Assembly: GCF_022201045.2 (NCBI RefSeq)
Contig: NC_068564.1
Location: 8,432,001-8,496,000 of the forward strand
DNA length: 64,000 bases
From: Citrus sinensis
Lineage: Eukaryota > Streptophyta > Magnoliopsida > Sapindales > Rutaceae
Direction of reading: 5' to 3'
Below the pieces are notes generated by a model. It saw only the letters and a list, made by a program, of their open reading frames with translations. It made no database searches and was not told where the DNA came from. The position numbers and the translations under genes were made by a program. Below are positions 1 to 11,545 of the stretch, piece after piece (within the stretch, counting starts at the first letter, position 1; the number at the start of each line of letters is the position of its first letter).

Positions 1-1
1 T

Positions 2-568
2 ATGGGTGCAAATTGCATCTCATGGTCTTCAAAACGACAGCCAACTGTCTCTAGATCCAGTGCTGAAGCTGAGTACCGAGCCCTTGCATCTACAGCAGCA
101 GAACTCACGTGGATCACATACCTGTACCGAGAAATTGGCATTCCTCTTGCTCAACCTCCACAACTTTTAAGTGATAATTTAAGTGCCTTGCATATGACTA
201 TTAACCCAGTCTTTCATGCTCGCTCGAAGCATATTGAATTAGATTATCACTTCATTAGAGAAAAGGTTGTTGATGGTGCCTTGGTTACGAAGTTTGTCCC
301 TTCTTCGTTACAAATTGCAGACGTTTTTACTAAGGCTTTGTCAAAAGCCATGTTCCGTGATTTCAGATACAAGCTTGGCGTTCATCAAATGTCACTTGCC
401 AGCTTGAGGGGGGATGTTAAGCAAGCTGACCAAGATTACCAAAAGGAAAGTCATCAACGGTCAAGTCAACAAAGGGTTTATCACTCCACACAGCTTGCTC
501 ACGTCAAAGCTATTTGTCAAGGAATATCTCCAGCACGATTTTTACACTTGAATGCCAATATCATGTAG
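2..568 (+). CDS. Ty1/copia polyprotein, C-terminal RNase H end (partial)
   Basis: This is the 3' end of a copia gag-pol reading frame that enters from the left edge of the window. The residues show the copia RNase H signature: a CISWSSKRQPTVSRSSAEAE start, then LLSDNLSALHM, then HARSKHIELDYHFIREKV, then the ADVFTKAL tail. RNase H removes the RNA strand during reverse transcription of the element. The frame runs past the polypurine tract into the LTR, so the last 50 or so residues are LTR-encoded and probably not part of the original protein. No stop or frameshift is visible in this fragment. Most of the polyprotein (gag, protease, integrase, RT) lies outside the window, so activity cannot be judged. 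Confidence 0.9.
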   Translation: MGANCISWSSKRQPTVSRSSAEAEYRALASTAAELTWITYLYREIGIPLAQPPQLLSDNLSALHMTINPVFHARSKHIELDYHFIREKVVDGALVTKFVPSSLQIADVFTKALSKAMFRDFRYKLGVHQMSLASLRGDVKQADQDYQKESHQRSSQQRVYHSTQLAHVKAICQGISPARFLHLNANIM

Positions 569-744
569 GAATATTTCATTCCTATTTTATAAAGATATTG
601 TGCAATAGTTTAGGAAGTTACTTATTTTCCTTTAATATTATTAAGCCTTTCAACGGCTACTTTGTCTTTATTTTGTATAAATAACTCTGTAAATTTCATT
701 AAAATTACAGAACAAGAATTATACTCTTCATAGAATTTCTTTCA
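415..744 (+). repeat. 3' LTR of the copia element at the left edge
   Basis: The LTR begins with TGTTAAGC directly after the purine-rich tract ttgaggggggat (403-414) and ends with ttca at 744. A TATAAA box at 676-681 would serve as the LTR promoter. The right boundary is supported by comparison with the paralogous locus: similarity to 38785 onward starts just after 744. The partner 5' LTR is outside the window. Confidence 0.8.
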
Positions 745-1639
745 CTCTGATTCCAGAAATGTAACATTAGAAGCATATAAATGAAAGCATGGCGCCGTAC
801 ACACAGATGTACTTGAAGAAAATGAAGCAGAGCATTGAAAGATGTACCTTTGGGTGGCCAATTCCAGTGTTCAGATGAAGGAGATATGGCACTTACAAGT
901 TTGGGAAAGAAGCTCCAAATTTGGCATGTGTGTACAAAATCTGAAGCAAGACTTCAAATAACTAAAGGGAAACTTGATATCTTTGCAAGTCTTCCCAGTC
1001 AACCATATGCAAATTTCCATGTCTAATGTTGACATGCAATGTAAAGTAAGCCACAGACATAACATGTGCTAAAGGCTCATCTATTTGTTTCAGATGATTG
1101 ACTGTGTGCATTTATAAAATGTACTGTTTTATACTTAAATTTTGACTTGAAATTTAAACATATTCTAAATCATTCATCCGCCATTCAATCAAAAATGCAG
1201 AGAGTTGCTAAGTTGGTAACATTAAACTAAAGGAATTTTGTCAATCGTGTATCATTGTTAATAAAACAACACGATATTGCAAAAGATATCTTTTGCGGTA
1301 GCTTTTCAGATATAGTTACGCAACAGTTGCACGAATTTGGAAATAATATGCATATTAGATCCTTGAGCTAAGCAACAGTGTAATATCCAACTGATTAAAT
1401 CTACTTGCATTTGAAACCTAAGCCAGTAATAAATCAAGCGGAGTGATCCTCGATGTGCTATAAGAAAAGAAAAAAACCCACAAACAACCAAACATTTGAA
1501 ATATCAACAAGATAAAAAAGGGAAAGACCCATAAACAAAACAGGAATTTCCAGTTCTCCCCCTGTGTATTAATTTTAAACACATAGTGAAAGCTAAGTTA
1601 CAGTTAATCCAGAGAAAATTGAAGGTATTAATTGATACA

Positions 1640-2620
1640 TTTTTCTAAGTCGTTTTGCCACTTGAACCATTGTCGGCCTATTCTCTGCTGATTCAGAGAC
1701 ACATTTAATAGCAAGCTGCTTCCACTATTCCATCTTTTTGTGAAAAGAGATAACCTGGCACCGCCCTTCTAGATGGGGTGTCAGCCATTGTCAACATTCA
1801 AATCTTTGAATGTTGACATTCAAATCTTTGAATGAAGAAAAGAAGCAAACAACTTTGACAAGGAAGAAGAAAAAGGAAGAGTTGAAGAAGATAATGGCGG
1901 TGGAAAATATAATAGTATTTTAATAGCAAATTTTGGCTATAAAAAGGGATGCTGCTCATTTGGTTTGTGCATCCAGTTTTGCGAAGAAACAAAGTTTAGA
2001 GCTTGAGTAATTTTAAGGAATTAAAATTATAAAGTTCTTGTGGGTGAGAGAAAATTATTTCTGAGAGTGTGGTTGTAATAATTTTTCACATAGTGAATAT
2101 TTTTTCTCTAGTTGTCTCTCGACAACGGCCGTGGTTTTTCTCCGGATTTGGAGTTTTCCACGTAAATCTTGTGTTGTGTGATTGGTATATTCTCCATTTA
2201 ATTTTTCTTATTAATTTGTTACTTGATAAATTGCTTGGAGAGATCTTGGGAGGAAGCTCAATTTCCTAACACTTTTTTAACCACATGGTCTGTCTCCAAG
2301 AATCACAGGGTCGGCTACTCTTATCAAATCCGTTATCTTCAATATATTTCTTGCAATTTTTAGCCTATGCTTCAATTTTAAAGACTTAAAATGTGGTTCT
2401 GTTATATTCATGAGGGTGATGAATTTCAAGTATTTTTACGACACATTTGTGATGCAAACATAATGCTATTAAAAGGACATTGGTCTTCGTAGTCTGCAAA
2501 CTTCATCACTAAAATTGGACGGTCCTCGAGAAAACCTTGGTACAATTTAAAGAGATATGGAAGTTGTATTTGTGTAACATCCCAGCAACTCTATTTGTTT
2601 GTGGCTTTCATGAGCTCAGT
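1640..2620 (-). pseudogene. ZRK-type kinase pseudogene, left copy
   Basis: Read on the - strand, pieces of a ZED1-related kinase can be recognised. Around 1640-1710 lies the C-terminal end (SAENRPTMVQVAKRLRKMY), which matches the end of the intact-frame ZRK at 37592-38608. Around 2440-2560 lies the N-lobe region (residues like GFLEDRPILVMKFADYE, then SIMFASQM). The middle of the kinase domain, including the catalytic loop, is missing, stops and frameshifts interrupt the rest, and a solo LTR sits inside it. No protein can be expected. The copy at 39650-40110 has the same arrangement without the LTR. Confidence 0.75.
1739..2271 (+). mobile_element. Solo LTR of a Tnt1/Tto1-like copia element
   Basis: A 533-bp insertion begins TGTGAAAAGAG and ends CCTAACA. 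It is flanked by the 5-bp direct repeat ctttt (1734-1738 and 2272-2276). The paralogous locus near 39781 has the uninterrupted site, a single C followed by seven T, so this is a direct filled-versus-empty comparison. The internal stretch gtttttctccggatttggag followed by ttttccacgtaaatcttg is typical of the R-U5 part of plant copia LTRs. No internal region remains, so LTR-LTR recombination is inferred. The orientation is inferred from that R-U5 motif. Confidence 0.85.
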
Positions 2621-3265
2621 AGCAGTAAATCGGCAATTAGAATTACATTTACCATTGCAAAAGGCAACCTATTTTCTTAATAAAAGTTCCATCGTTCCTC
2701 CTCATATCATATTAATTTGCTTACTCATCCGCCTTTCAACAACACTAGAATGCTTTTTAATGCATATAAACCCATTTAAAATATCCAACAAACCCATTTA
2801 AAATATGAAGCATATTTACAAACTCTTATTTGAGTTCATAAGTTCACACAATCATAACAAAATAATAATAATAATAACAACAACAATAATAAAGTGGGTA
2901 ATCAGAAAAAGGATGTACCTTTGACGGGCAGTTCAGCTACTAAGCCAGAGAATGCAAATTTTGAGAAGCGAAAGAGCTCTGCCTCTGCAGTTAGTAAGTA
3001 ACCCTTGAGTTCTCAAATTTGGCAATCCGATAGTAATTTACACCCAAATCCTTGTTGTACAATGAAAATTCAAATATATCAGATATTTTCTAAATAAATC
3101 AACTAAGAGTTACTACTGTCACTATCAAAGCTTTAAAGGAGAAACAATAATCATATTAGCACCCCATCCTTTAATTTGTTAATTAAGGTTATTTTGGGAA
3201 CTTCAAATGACTTTTAGTACTTCTAAATTCACCATGAACGGCTACAGCTAAAACCTCCATCTGCT

Positions 3266-3420
3266 CATACCGAGAGGATTGAAGGCAAATCTTGTAAAAG
3301 TTTGCAAATTTTGTTCTTTTCCTAAGCATTTTATTATTTGAAACAAATTTAAGAACCTTAAAGTTTTAATAATTACAAGAGTAAGTGTGAGACTACTTGG
3401 CTAAGAAATTAAAAAAATTC
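3266..3420 (-). pseudogene. ZRK kinase C-terminal remnant opening tandem unit 1
   Basis: The stretch catctgctcataccgagagg and the bases after it correspond to the antisense C-terminal part of the ZRK gene at 37655-37730. It is short, frameshifted and noncoding. It directly abuts the end of the 745-3265 duplication, which makes position 3265 a rearrangement junction. The bases after it (to about 3530) parallel 29000-29200, which places this fragment at the head of the first ZRK-MADS unit. Confidence 0.6.
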
Positions 3421-4055
3421 TAATAATATTGTAAAAATAACGATCTATATATAGAAGTAATAAAGGAACAAAACTCATTATTGAAGCATTTAAATGTTCG
3501 CATTTGCTCATTAGGTGTTAAAATTAAAATCCGGGTATTTTTTTAGTTGGATCTTTGTTTTTGGGAATGAGCTTAAAAACCCAAATAAGTTTTCGAAATG
3601 TATCATCTAAGTTCTTAAAAGATAATTATACCCCTATATTTCAAATTCATGATTTAAAATTTATTTTATTTATTCTTTTTCTATAAATTACTAATTTTTA
3701 CGATGTTAAAAATCAAACGATTTACTAAAAAATTACAATAGATATATGGCTACAAAACTTTCAAATTATTCACATTATTTATTATATGTCGGTAAGCTAT
3801 TAGTCATTTTTTTCCTCTTTCAGCACAAAATTTCTTACAACGATATACAATCTCATCATTTTCAATATACTTTACTCACAGTTAAATTTTATATGAACGT
3901 AATATTATGAAGCATAGTTGAGCCAAATATGTGTATGTGTATGTCTGGATGGATGTGTGTGTGTGTGTGTATTAACCTTTTCACAGTCACATTTTTTCTT
4001 CTTCGCTGATATCATTGGGTAGAACTCGTTTTTCTAAATGTACTCAGAGAAAAAT
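3421..4055. other. Spacer of tandem unit 1, left of the MULE
   Basis: AT-rich noncoding DNA with no gene. The part to about 3530 can be matched to the spacer of unit 2 near 29010-29200. It contains a short GT microsatellite near 3950-3970. The last nine bases (4047-4055, gagaaaaat) are the left target-site duplication of the MULE. Confidence 0.6.
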
Positions 4056-4180
4056 GGGAAATTTACAAAAATAGCCAAACAAATTAGGCATTTTTCAACT
4101 TTAACCCTTCAAACTTTTTTCTATCATAACTGGCCAAACACCCTATTTTTGGACTACATTACCCTCATCATTTTCATCAA
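4056..4180 (+). repeat. MULE left terminal inverted repeat
   Basis: This is the reverse complement, with scattered mismatches, of 18500-18625. The first 15 bases match exactly, as does the core gcatttttcaactttaaccc. The inner edge is approximate. Confidence 0.85.
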
Positions 4181-4554
4181 ATTTACAAAGGCATGCCACT
4201 TTCCCTTATCAATTCCAGCACTTCCACCATTTTTCCCTTTTCAACTTAACAAATTTCATCACTCAACAAACTCCATTACTCTCAATAAATTAGCAAATTT
4301 CATCAAACAAGTATTACATAATTGAAGATATAATTATCAATTGGAAAGCTTCTTAAGGTTAGTTTATACTCTTACCATAACCTAAACTTTTAATCTATTG
4401 ATTTTATCATTTGAGTTCGAAATTGATGTGAGTTTTTATTGCAAATGTTGTTATTTTTCATTAACAAAACAATGTGACTTGTTAAAGTAGTTAGTTTGAG
4501 TTGAGAAATGAAAATCAATCATTGAAACCCTTGAAAAATCGAGTGAAACAGAAG

Positions 4555-4870
4555 CCCAGAACAAGTGAGACAGGCACCTGTCTCACTTGCCTGTCTCACC
4601 AAAATATGTGCGACAGGCAAGTGGGATAGGCGTGTGAGACAGGCGCCTGTCTCACTTGTTACCACTGGTTTTATGTGAGACAGGCAAGTGGGACAGGCGC
4701 CTGTCTCACTTGTTACCACTGGTTTTATGTGAGACAGGCAAGTGGGACATGCGCCTGTCTCACTTGTTACCACTGGTTTTATGTGAGACAGGCAAGTGGG
4801 ACAGGCGCCTGTCTCACATAAATTTGCTGGTTTTATGTGAGACAGGCACCTGTCCCACTGCCTGTCTCAC
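4555..4870. repeat. Left subterminal palindromic array, 54-bp period
   Basis: The motif gcgcctgtctcac recurs at about 4643, 4697, 4751 and 4805, a 54-bp period. Each unit carries gtgagacaggc followed by its inverse gcctgtctcac, so each can fold as a hairpin. Less regular versions flank the core. The array lies between the TIR and the transposase gene. Subterminal arrays in other DNA transposons bind transposase; that role is inferred here. Confidence 0.85.
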
Positions 4871-5075
4871 TAAATTTAAGTTATTTTCCGAAAGTAATAA
4901 CTTGGGCTACATGTGTCCGTTTTAGGCGTATAATATATCATTTCGAAGCTTACGATGAGACGAAGTAAATCAAAAATTGTATACTTCATATAATCCACAT
5001 AAATGTACTGCATATTCATTTTTACTAGGTTTTGTAGCGTGAAATCTTATCTCTTTTGTTTTTTTTTTAGGTTTA

Positions 5076-7697
5076 ATGGATTCCGTTGTACTTCAATTAT
5101 GTTATGACGGTTGGTGGGAGACATTAGCAGATGGCCATACGGAGTACGTGAATGCGAAGAATACAGCATTTTTAGTTCGGAAAGATTGTACGTTTGAGCA
5201 ATTTATGGCAAGGGTGTATGAAGTTTTACAGATAAATCCTATTGAATATAGTTTGTCGATGAAGACAACTTTGAGATCTAGTAACACAATGTATCGTGCA
5301 TGTTCACTACCTATGGATATATTTAATGATGAAATGGTTAATGTTGTGCTGCACATGGCCTCTGATGTGGTCAATTATGGATGCATCCCTATATTTGTCA
5401 CCACACATCCTCGAGTTCCGGCCGAAAATCCTGAGCCACTTGTGCAAAGTGAAAGTTCGTTTAGAGCAAACGAGTCTGTCCCTGATATTGAGGAAGAGGT
5501 GTTACCACAACAAATGTCGTTCCAACAACATTACTCACCAGTCAACGAAAACAATGACACTATTGATGATAATGGCATTACGATAGCGGATGTTGAAGAT
5601 AATGTGTTACCATTAGGGACATTATTAGGGCAACATTACTCTCCATTTCAAAATAATGAGTTCCGCAGTTATGATGATCCTGGTTATAACACCAACAACA
5701 CAGAAGCTGATAATGTGCAAGGCATGAACTCCAATACTGAAGTTGATGATAGGGACACTGGTCATTCCGATATTCCTATCAATAATGAGGATGAGCATCA
5801 GTATGATATTCCTGTTAACAATAGAGAGAATCGACCTATTCCTCCGATGGCCCGTTCGAGGAGGAGGACAACAGTTGATCCCCTGGTGAGTCTTGCTCCA
5901 GTTTTGCCTTCAAACTTGGTTGCTCCAGACTTAGTTAGAAGTTGTAATTCTGCCGACATTGGTGTGGGAAAGTTGTTCGTTGAGAAGAATGAGTTAATAC
6001 TGGAATTGCGCAAAGTGGCCTTGCGGGAAAAATTTGATTTCAAGATTGCACGGTCCACAACGACACGCTTTGAGGCTCATTGTTCTTCGGAATCATGTAA
6101 TTGGCGTCTTCGCGCAACAAGAGGTTCGGATGAGCATAATGTTCCTTGGGTAGTGAGAAGAGTTGACAATGTTCATACGTGCTCTAATGAGGTTTTGCCT
6201 AGTGGCCTCCGCCAAGTTAGGAGTCGGGTTGTTGGCCATCTTATTGCGGATAAATTTATTCAAGATAAACGGATATACACGCCGAATGACATTAGAACAG
6301 ACATGCAGCAAGAATACGGGGTCCAGTTAACATATCAGCAAGCATATCGGGCTAAAGAAGTCGGTCTTGAAATAGTACGAGGGAACCCTACAGAGTCATA
6401 CAACTTACTTCCCAAATACTCTCACGTTTTGACCAAAGCGAATGAGGGCACAGTGACACACCTCCAGCGGGATGGAGATGATAATTTCTTATACTACTTT
6501 GTTGCGCTTGGATCTTCCATTAAGGGCTTCACACAGTACATAAGGCCTGTGATTGCTGTAGATGGCACTCATTTGAAGGGGCTATATCGTGGAAGCATGT
6601 TTGTAGCAACATGTTTGGATGGTAATAATCAACTGTATCCGTTAGCTATTGGGGTCATGGATTCAGAAAACAATGATACTTGGGAATGGTTTATGACGAA
6701 GTTACACGGAGTGATTGGCTATAGGCCAGAGTTAGTATTTATCTCTGATTGATGCACTGCCATCAAGCGAGCCGTTTTAAAAGCATTTCACACTGCTAGT
6801 CATGGAGTTTGTTTTTACCATGTCAAAGGCAACATTAAGTCTAAATTCAGGATGTCCAAAGCTATTTGGGATCAATTCGAGCCAGCTTTTATTAATGCAG
6901 CAAAGGCATATGGACACGAAGAATTTAAAAGACAACTTGAAGGGTTGTGGATGCTCCACTCGGCCGCGGCTGATTACTTAGAGAATAATGTGGGCACGTG
7001 TAATTGGGCAAGGTCTGAATTTGAAGGTAGGAGATACAGCATACTTACCACCAACATTGCAGAAAGCGTGAATTCTTTAATGAGGGAACCGCGAAAATTT
7101 CCTATTACTCATCTTGTTGATCACTTTAGAAAAACATTACAGCAATGGTTTTATGATAGGAAAATTGTCGCTGAATCGATGAGCACTCGTCTAACGACGT
7201 GGGCAGATGAGATAGTCGGCGAAAGGAGAATTTTGGCCGAAAGAATGACCGTTCGGCCAGTGTCTCAGCATCGATTTCATGTTTTGGGTGGTGGTATGAA
7301 GGAAGGGATAGTTGACATTCATGAAAGAACTTGCTCCTGTAGAGTATTCCAACTCGATCAGCTTGTTTGTGCGCATGCAATTGCTGCTTGTCTGATCGTC
7401 CGTGTGGATTACATAAGTCTTTGCTCTGATTATTACTCTAAAGATTCATTGGTCATGGCATATGCAGAACCAGTAGAACCGGTTGGGGACATGACAGATT
7501 GGGACATTCCAGAAGAAATCCAGGAAATCAGAGTTAACCCACCGATCGAAGCACCACCACCTGGTCGTCGTCCAGAGTTAAGAATTCCTTCTATCGGTGA
7601 GGATGTTAACCGAAGAACTGTGAGATGTAGTCGATGCAACCAACCAGGTCATAACCGCAAGAGATGTAAAAATCCCATTGTGTCAAATCCAAACTGA
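5076..7697 (+). pseudogene. MURA-type MULE transposase, one premature stop
   Basis: This is a cut-and-paste transposase of the Mutator superfamily in one frame of 873 codons before the final stop, broken only by TGA at codon 559 (6750-6752). In order it shows an N-terminal domain (about 1-110), an acidic linker, a MUDR-type zinc-binding DNA-binding region (about 290-380, with CSSESCNWRLRA and VHTC), and a DDE catalytic core. The core has IAVDGTHLKG for the first Asp, FISD immediately before the stop for the second, and TTNIAESVNSLM for the Glu. Then come a SWIM zinc finger (CSCRVFQ...CAHAIAAC) and a C-terminal CCHC knuckle (CSRCNQPGHNRKRC). The stop sits where the family normally has Arg (SDR), which fits CGA to TGA. 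A polypyrimidine tract and AG just before the ATG suggest an intron in the leader. With the stop, the protein would lack the catalytic Glu and both zinc domains. Confidence 0.88.
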
Positions 7698-7913
7698 CTG
7701 TGTCGTTGTAACTAATTATGGATTATGAACTCTTATTATAATTTATATTACAATTATATGTAATGAGGTATATTATGTTATGTTCATTTGCATAATGAGT
7801 ACTAAAGTTGATCAATAATTACTTATAGCTAAATATATGAATATATCAAAAGTTTATATCTATTAGAAAAACAATCTACATCCATACATCAAGTCTTAAT
7901 ACAATACAACGAC
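7698..7913. other. Gap between convergent MULE genes
   Basis: An AT-rich interval separates the 3' ends of the transposase (+) and the ULP1 gene (-). It presumably holds both polyadenylation regions. No other feature is visible. Confidence 0.5.
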
Positions 7914-9273
7914 TTACAAGGCAATATCGCCCGTGAATATATCTACAGCAATTTTCTTCCTGAAGTAATGCCCGTGGCTACTATCAAAATCAAGTTTTAG
8001 CCCGAACATCAAATACATTGTAAACATCAACATAAATACACCGCAATCACCACTTCCAGGTGATTGTTGGGGCACATCCTTAATGATTCTTACTTTCCAA
8101 GGGTCGGCACTCTGCAGCTCAGATCGAAGGTTGTAGAATCCAACATCTTGAAGCCATTGAGGGAAGACGACCTGAAGAGGTTTGAATTTACGCAAATATG
8201 TTTTGTCCTCGCGAAAGGTAACCAACGAGTCGTAAATCCGCATCCTCCTCGCGTGAAGGTCCGCTCGAGCTAGTACCCAATGATCGCCGCCCAAATTCAC
8301 AGGGATGAATATCTACATAAATAAATTGGTAAATTAGTATATTTTATACACAATTACCATAAGATTGAGTGACAATTCTTACCATATCGACATCCGTAAA
8401 CGGTTTGGACATGAGATCTTCCCGCCCATCCATATAGCTGCTCAAGTTGTTGCCATATTGTAATGAATTGACATCACAACTACCATTGTTCCATAATTGC
8501 TTTAGAAACACCTATTACACGATGAGTAGAAAATTAATAACATTTCGAGATATTTAAAACATCGAAATTATAATTAATGATTATAAAATTTAAAAACATG
8601 CCCAAAAGTATGTATCTGTATGCGTGACGCGTTGTGGTAGTGCATTTGGAAACCGCCGTTGCTTCTCGCTGATCAAGCGGTAATACGTGTGAATATGCTG
8701 TGAAGGGATTATACCAAGTTAATTTATATCAATATCCATGCCAGCAGAAATATTATTGTGTATTGTAATGTACTGACCATTAAACACGCTTACCTCGTCA
8801 CCAAGCCACCCCATCGAAGCATTACCCATGAGTATTTCAAAGAAATTTCTAGACTGTTGGACGGGCCGATCCACGGCAATGTTGCCGGCAAACCACTGAT
8901 CAAACTCCTCACATAGTCTTGAGTCTTCTAGTCCCCTAAGCGGATTCATATCCACACTCGATCTTTCATCAATTTCATAGTCCGTAATGTTGAGTGCGGG
9001 TAGAGCCCTGACATTCCTAACTCTCTTGAAAGGAGGAATGAAGTAAGGACTGCCAAATATATACGACGGTCGGTACGGACGCCCAAACTTACTAACGCCG
9101 GGAGGTGCCTCCGTGAATATCTGTACACTGTCATCACATATGTCCCCATGTTGACTGTACAAGGACATAGGGGTGTGCTCGTCGTCATTACCAGCATCAG
9201 TATGCGTACCATAGCCAGCATCAACGTTCGGACCATAGCATTCTGGGGCCTGTTGTTTCGAGGAGATGAACAT
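7914..9273 (-). CDS. ULP1-like SUMO/ubiquitin-like cysteine protease (peptidase C48) of the MULE
   Basis: Exons on the - strand are 9273-8794, 8697-8602, 8511-8383 and 8312-7914. They keep frame and give 367 residues. The C48 triad is in place: His in NLGGDHWVLA, Asp in MRIYDSL, and Cys in SGDCGVFML. The upstream WLGDE/HIHTYYRLI segment, formed across the first splice, matches the plant ULP1 substrate-groove region. The family cleaves ubiquitin-like proteins from their targets. ULP1-like genes inside MULEs are known from the Kaonashi class; their role in transposition is not established. Intron 2 would use a GC-AG pair (GG|GCATGT), either a rare donor or a mutation. The N-terminal 150 residues are acidic and unrecognised. 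A retrotransposon lies 34 bp upstream of the chosen ATG, so upstream exons or the promoter may have been displaced. Confidence 0.8.
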
Positions 9274-9307
9274 ATTAACATAAGTTCGGGTTTGAAATCA
9301 TAATAAC

Positions 9308-10501
9308 TGATGGTTGTCGAAGCCAACAAAAATAAATTCCTACTCTAAATAAATTGTGTATAGTGATTGAGCAGGGTCGTGTCCACAGAGATCGGTAATT
9401 ATTTAAATCCTTTTGAAACGTAAAACGTAAAATGGGGGAATTGTTGACAATAATAAAAATCAAATTAAAATAACAAGAATGCAAATTAAAGTTGTAATTC
9501 AAATTGGAGAAAGCTCTGGTTGAAGGAATTAACTCAGCTTGATTCGACTACTGATCATTGATTCAAATATAGATTATTATTACTCATGAATAGACCGGTT
9601 ATAGCTACTGAGACCCTCTAATAGCCAATCTCTCCTTAACTAGTCGATAACCAAGGTACGACCGTTGGTTATTTCCCTAATCAATAGACAACCCTAGATA
9701 CGATCATAGAATTTAATCAATTGACAGCCTGAAAAACCAGAGAGACCCAAATCCTAATCAACACATATGATGATTCATTTAAATTAGATTGTTTATTCTC
9801 ACAACACAACTCTCTGCTATGTTATTTGTCACAAGCATTAAATTCTTCATACGATGAATCCTTTAATTGACAATAGATTAAGTTGATAATTAAATAGTGG
9901 CCAATTACCTAATTAACAAACATAATCATGAAACTAATTCAGAGAATAAACAAATACCCAAAAAGCAATAAAACAATTAAAGCACAAGAAAGATCTCACA
10001 GTAGTGATGAATCAAAGCTTCATTAACCTTCAACCAGAAAAATGGGTTTAGTTCCTCATAGAGAGAAGAGAAAAATTAGATCTAGGGTTTCTTTCTTTTT
10101 CTCCAATCCAAAAATCCCCCCTTTTCACAATAGATTCCTCCCTTAAATACTCTCTCTCTCCTCTCTTTTAGAATTCTATTTAAAATAAAATACTAATATC
10201 TGAAATATTAAATTCGTAATTACAAAAATAACCAAAAATACAAAACACGTTAAACTAAAAACTGCAGGTCCGCAGTTGACAGCACGCGCCCACGCCTTAT
10301 CAACAAAGTTCTTCTGACGTTCATAATTTCTCCAAGAGAATAATCATCCTTAAACATCATCTTATAGCTCAATTTTATCATCAATCAATAGAATTGCACC
10401 TACAAAAGTAAAACATAAGTAAATCACTATTATTAAGTGCAAAACATTGATATTAAGGGAAGTAAATAATGCAAAACTAGTGCATAAATTGCACTCTAAC
10501 A
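9308..10501 (-). repeat. Athila-like 3' LTR
   Basis: In + orientation it begins TGATGGTTGTCG and ends CTCTAACA. The complement of the polypurine tract (aattcccccacacc) follows at 10502. By eye only two mismatches against the 15724-16917 LTR were seen (c/t-type changes near 9318 and 9965). Confidence 0.9.
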
Positions 10502-11545
10502 AATTCCCCCACACCAAGATGATGCTTGTCCTCAAGCATATAACTCAAGACTAATCTCAAATCTCCACTAAATTCTCATCTCAACTCATCCAAAAATAAT
10601 TTTAAGCAAGCATACCTCAAGAAATTAAGTCGTTCAACGTTCGAGAGACAAGGATTTTAAAGCATAGAATTTCATAAGATAGAATAAGAACATTCAACCA
10701 CCAAGAAGATTCGTTCAAAATTCAAGTGCAACAAGATGTAATAGCCCTCTCAATAACTTCACTCCATGCACTCAAAGTGTTTAGGGTGTCATTTATCCAC
10801 TCAAATCAAATCAAAGAATGCTATTACCATAAGCTTGCTCATATATCACATCTCAATCCACAAAACATGAATAAAATGCAAAAATCTAAGGGTCTTAAAA
10901 GGGTTGTAATGGGGTTAAATGTGTTAAATGAAAAAGAAAGGTTTACGAAAGAAAAAGAGATCAAAACGAGAAGAATGAACTCATTGAATGAACTTATGAT
11001 ATCAAAATGCTTATTTCTACTCAAGTCACCAAGAATGTAAACATTTTTTTTTTCGATTTTTTTTTCAAATTTTCTTTTTTCTTTTTTTTTTCTTTTTTCT
11101 TTTTTTTTCTTTTTTTTTTGTTTTTTTTTGTTGTTTTTTTTTTAATCAAACAAAAGAAACGAACCTTGCACAATTTAATTCAAGCATAATGCTTGTTGAT
11201 CTAATTGAGAAACTTTATTACAAGGTAGAAAAAGCAACAAAATATATCCACACAATGAGTCCAAAAATCTCCTTAAATTGAGGCTCAAAAAGAAGAAAAA
11301 TGGTTAAGTAGACGGAGAGAATTAGATGGGTAATGGTTAAGGCTCAAACAAAGATAGCAAATAAAGGTCTTCGGGTAGAGAAAAAGGAAAATGCGAGAAT
11401 AGAAAAATGGTAAATGGTTTGCCCTTATCATTTTAATGCATAAAATCTCGTAATGTGGCTTCAACATGCATAATAAAGCAAGTTCTAGAATAAACAAACT
11501 AGGATTGATATTCACATAACAAAAATAATTAGAGCAAAGTGGTTG
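10502..11545 (-). repeat. Internal 3' region of the gypsy element, repeated at 16918-17962
   Basis: Noncoding sequence between the polypurine tract and the pol end. It is repeated almost base for base at 16918-17962, including a long interrupted T tract (11041-11143 and 17457-17560) that differs by about one base. Similarity ends sharply after gtggttgc at 11545. The short ORFs in it are products of the T tract and low complexity. Confidence 0.85.

Larger units (their letters stand above)
745..3265. repeat. Segmental duplication, left copy (partner 38785-40735)
   Basis: From 745 the sequence reads in parallel with 38785 onward with only scattered substitutions and small indels, until about 3265 (partner about 40735). 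The only large difference is a solo LTR at 1739-2271 that is absent from the partner. Contents are a dead ZRK kinase copy on the - strand and noncoding DNA. The right partner ends inside the leader of the PPR gene, so this left copy carries part of a duplicated PPR upstream region without the gene. Beyond 3265 the left copy switches abruptly to another kinase remnant. Confidence 0.8.

Noticed and set aside
4555-4870. Regularly spaced palindromic repeats that resemble a CRISPR array
   Set aside because: The whole 54-bp unit is repeated, with no variable spacers, it lies inside a plant MULE between TIR and transposase, and the genome is eukaryotic.
11007-11189. Phe-rich reading frame (also at 17423-17698)
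   Set aside because: It is the translation of an interrupted poly-T tract inside noncoding retrotransposon DNA and shifts frame between the two copies.
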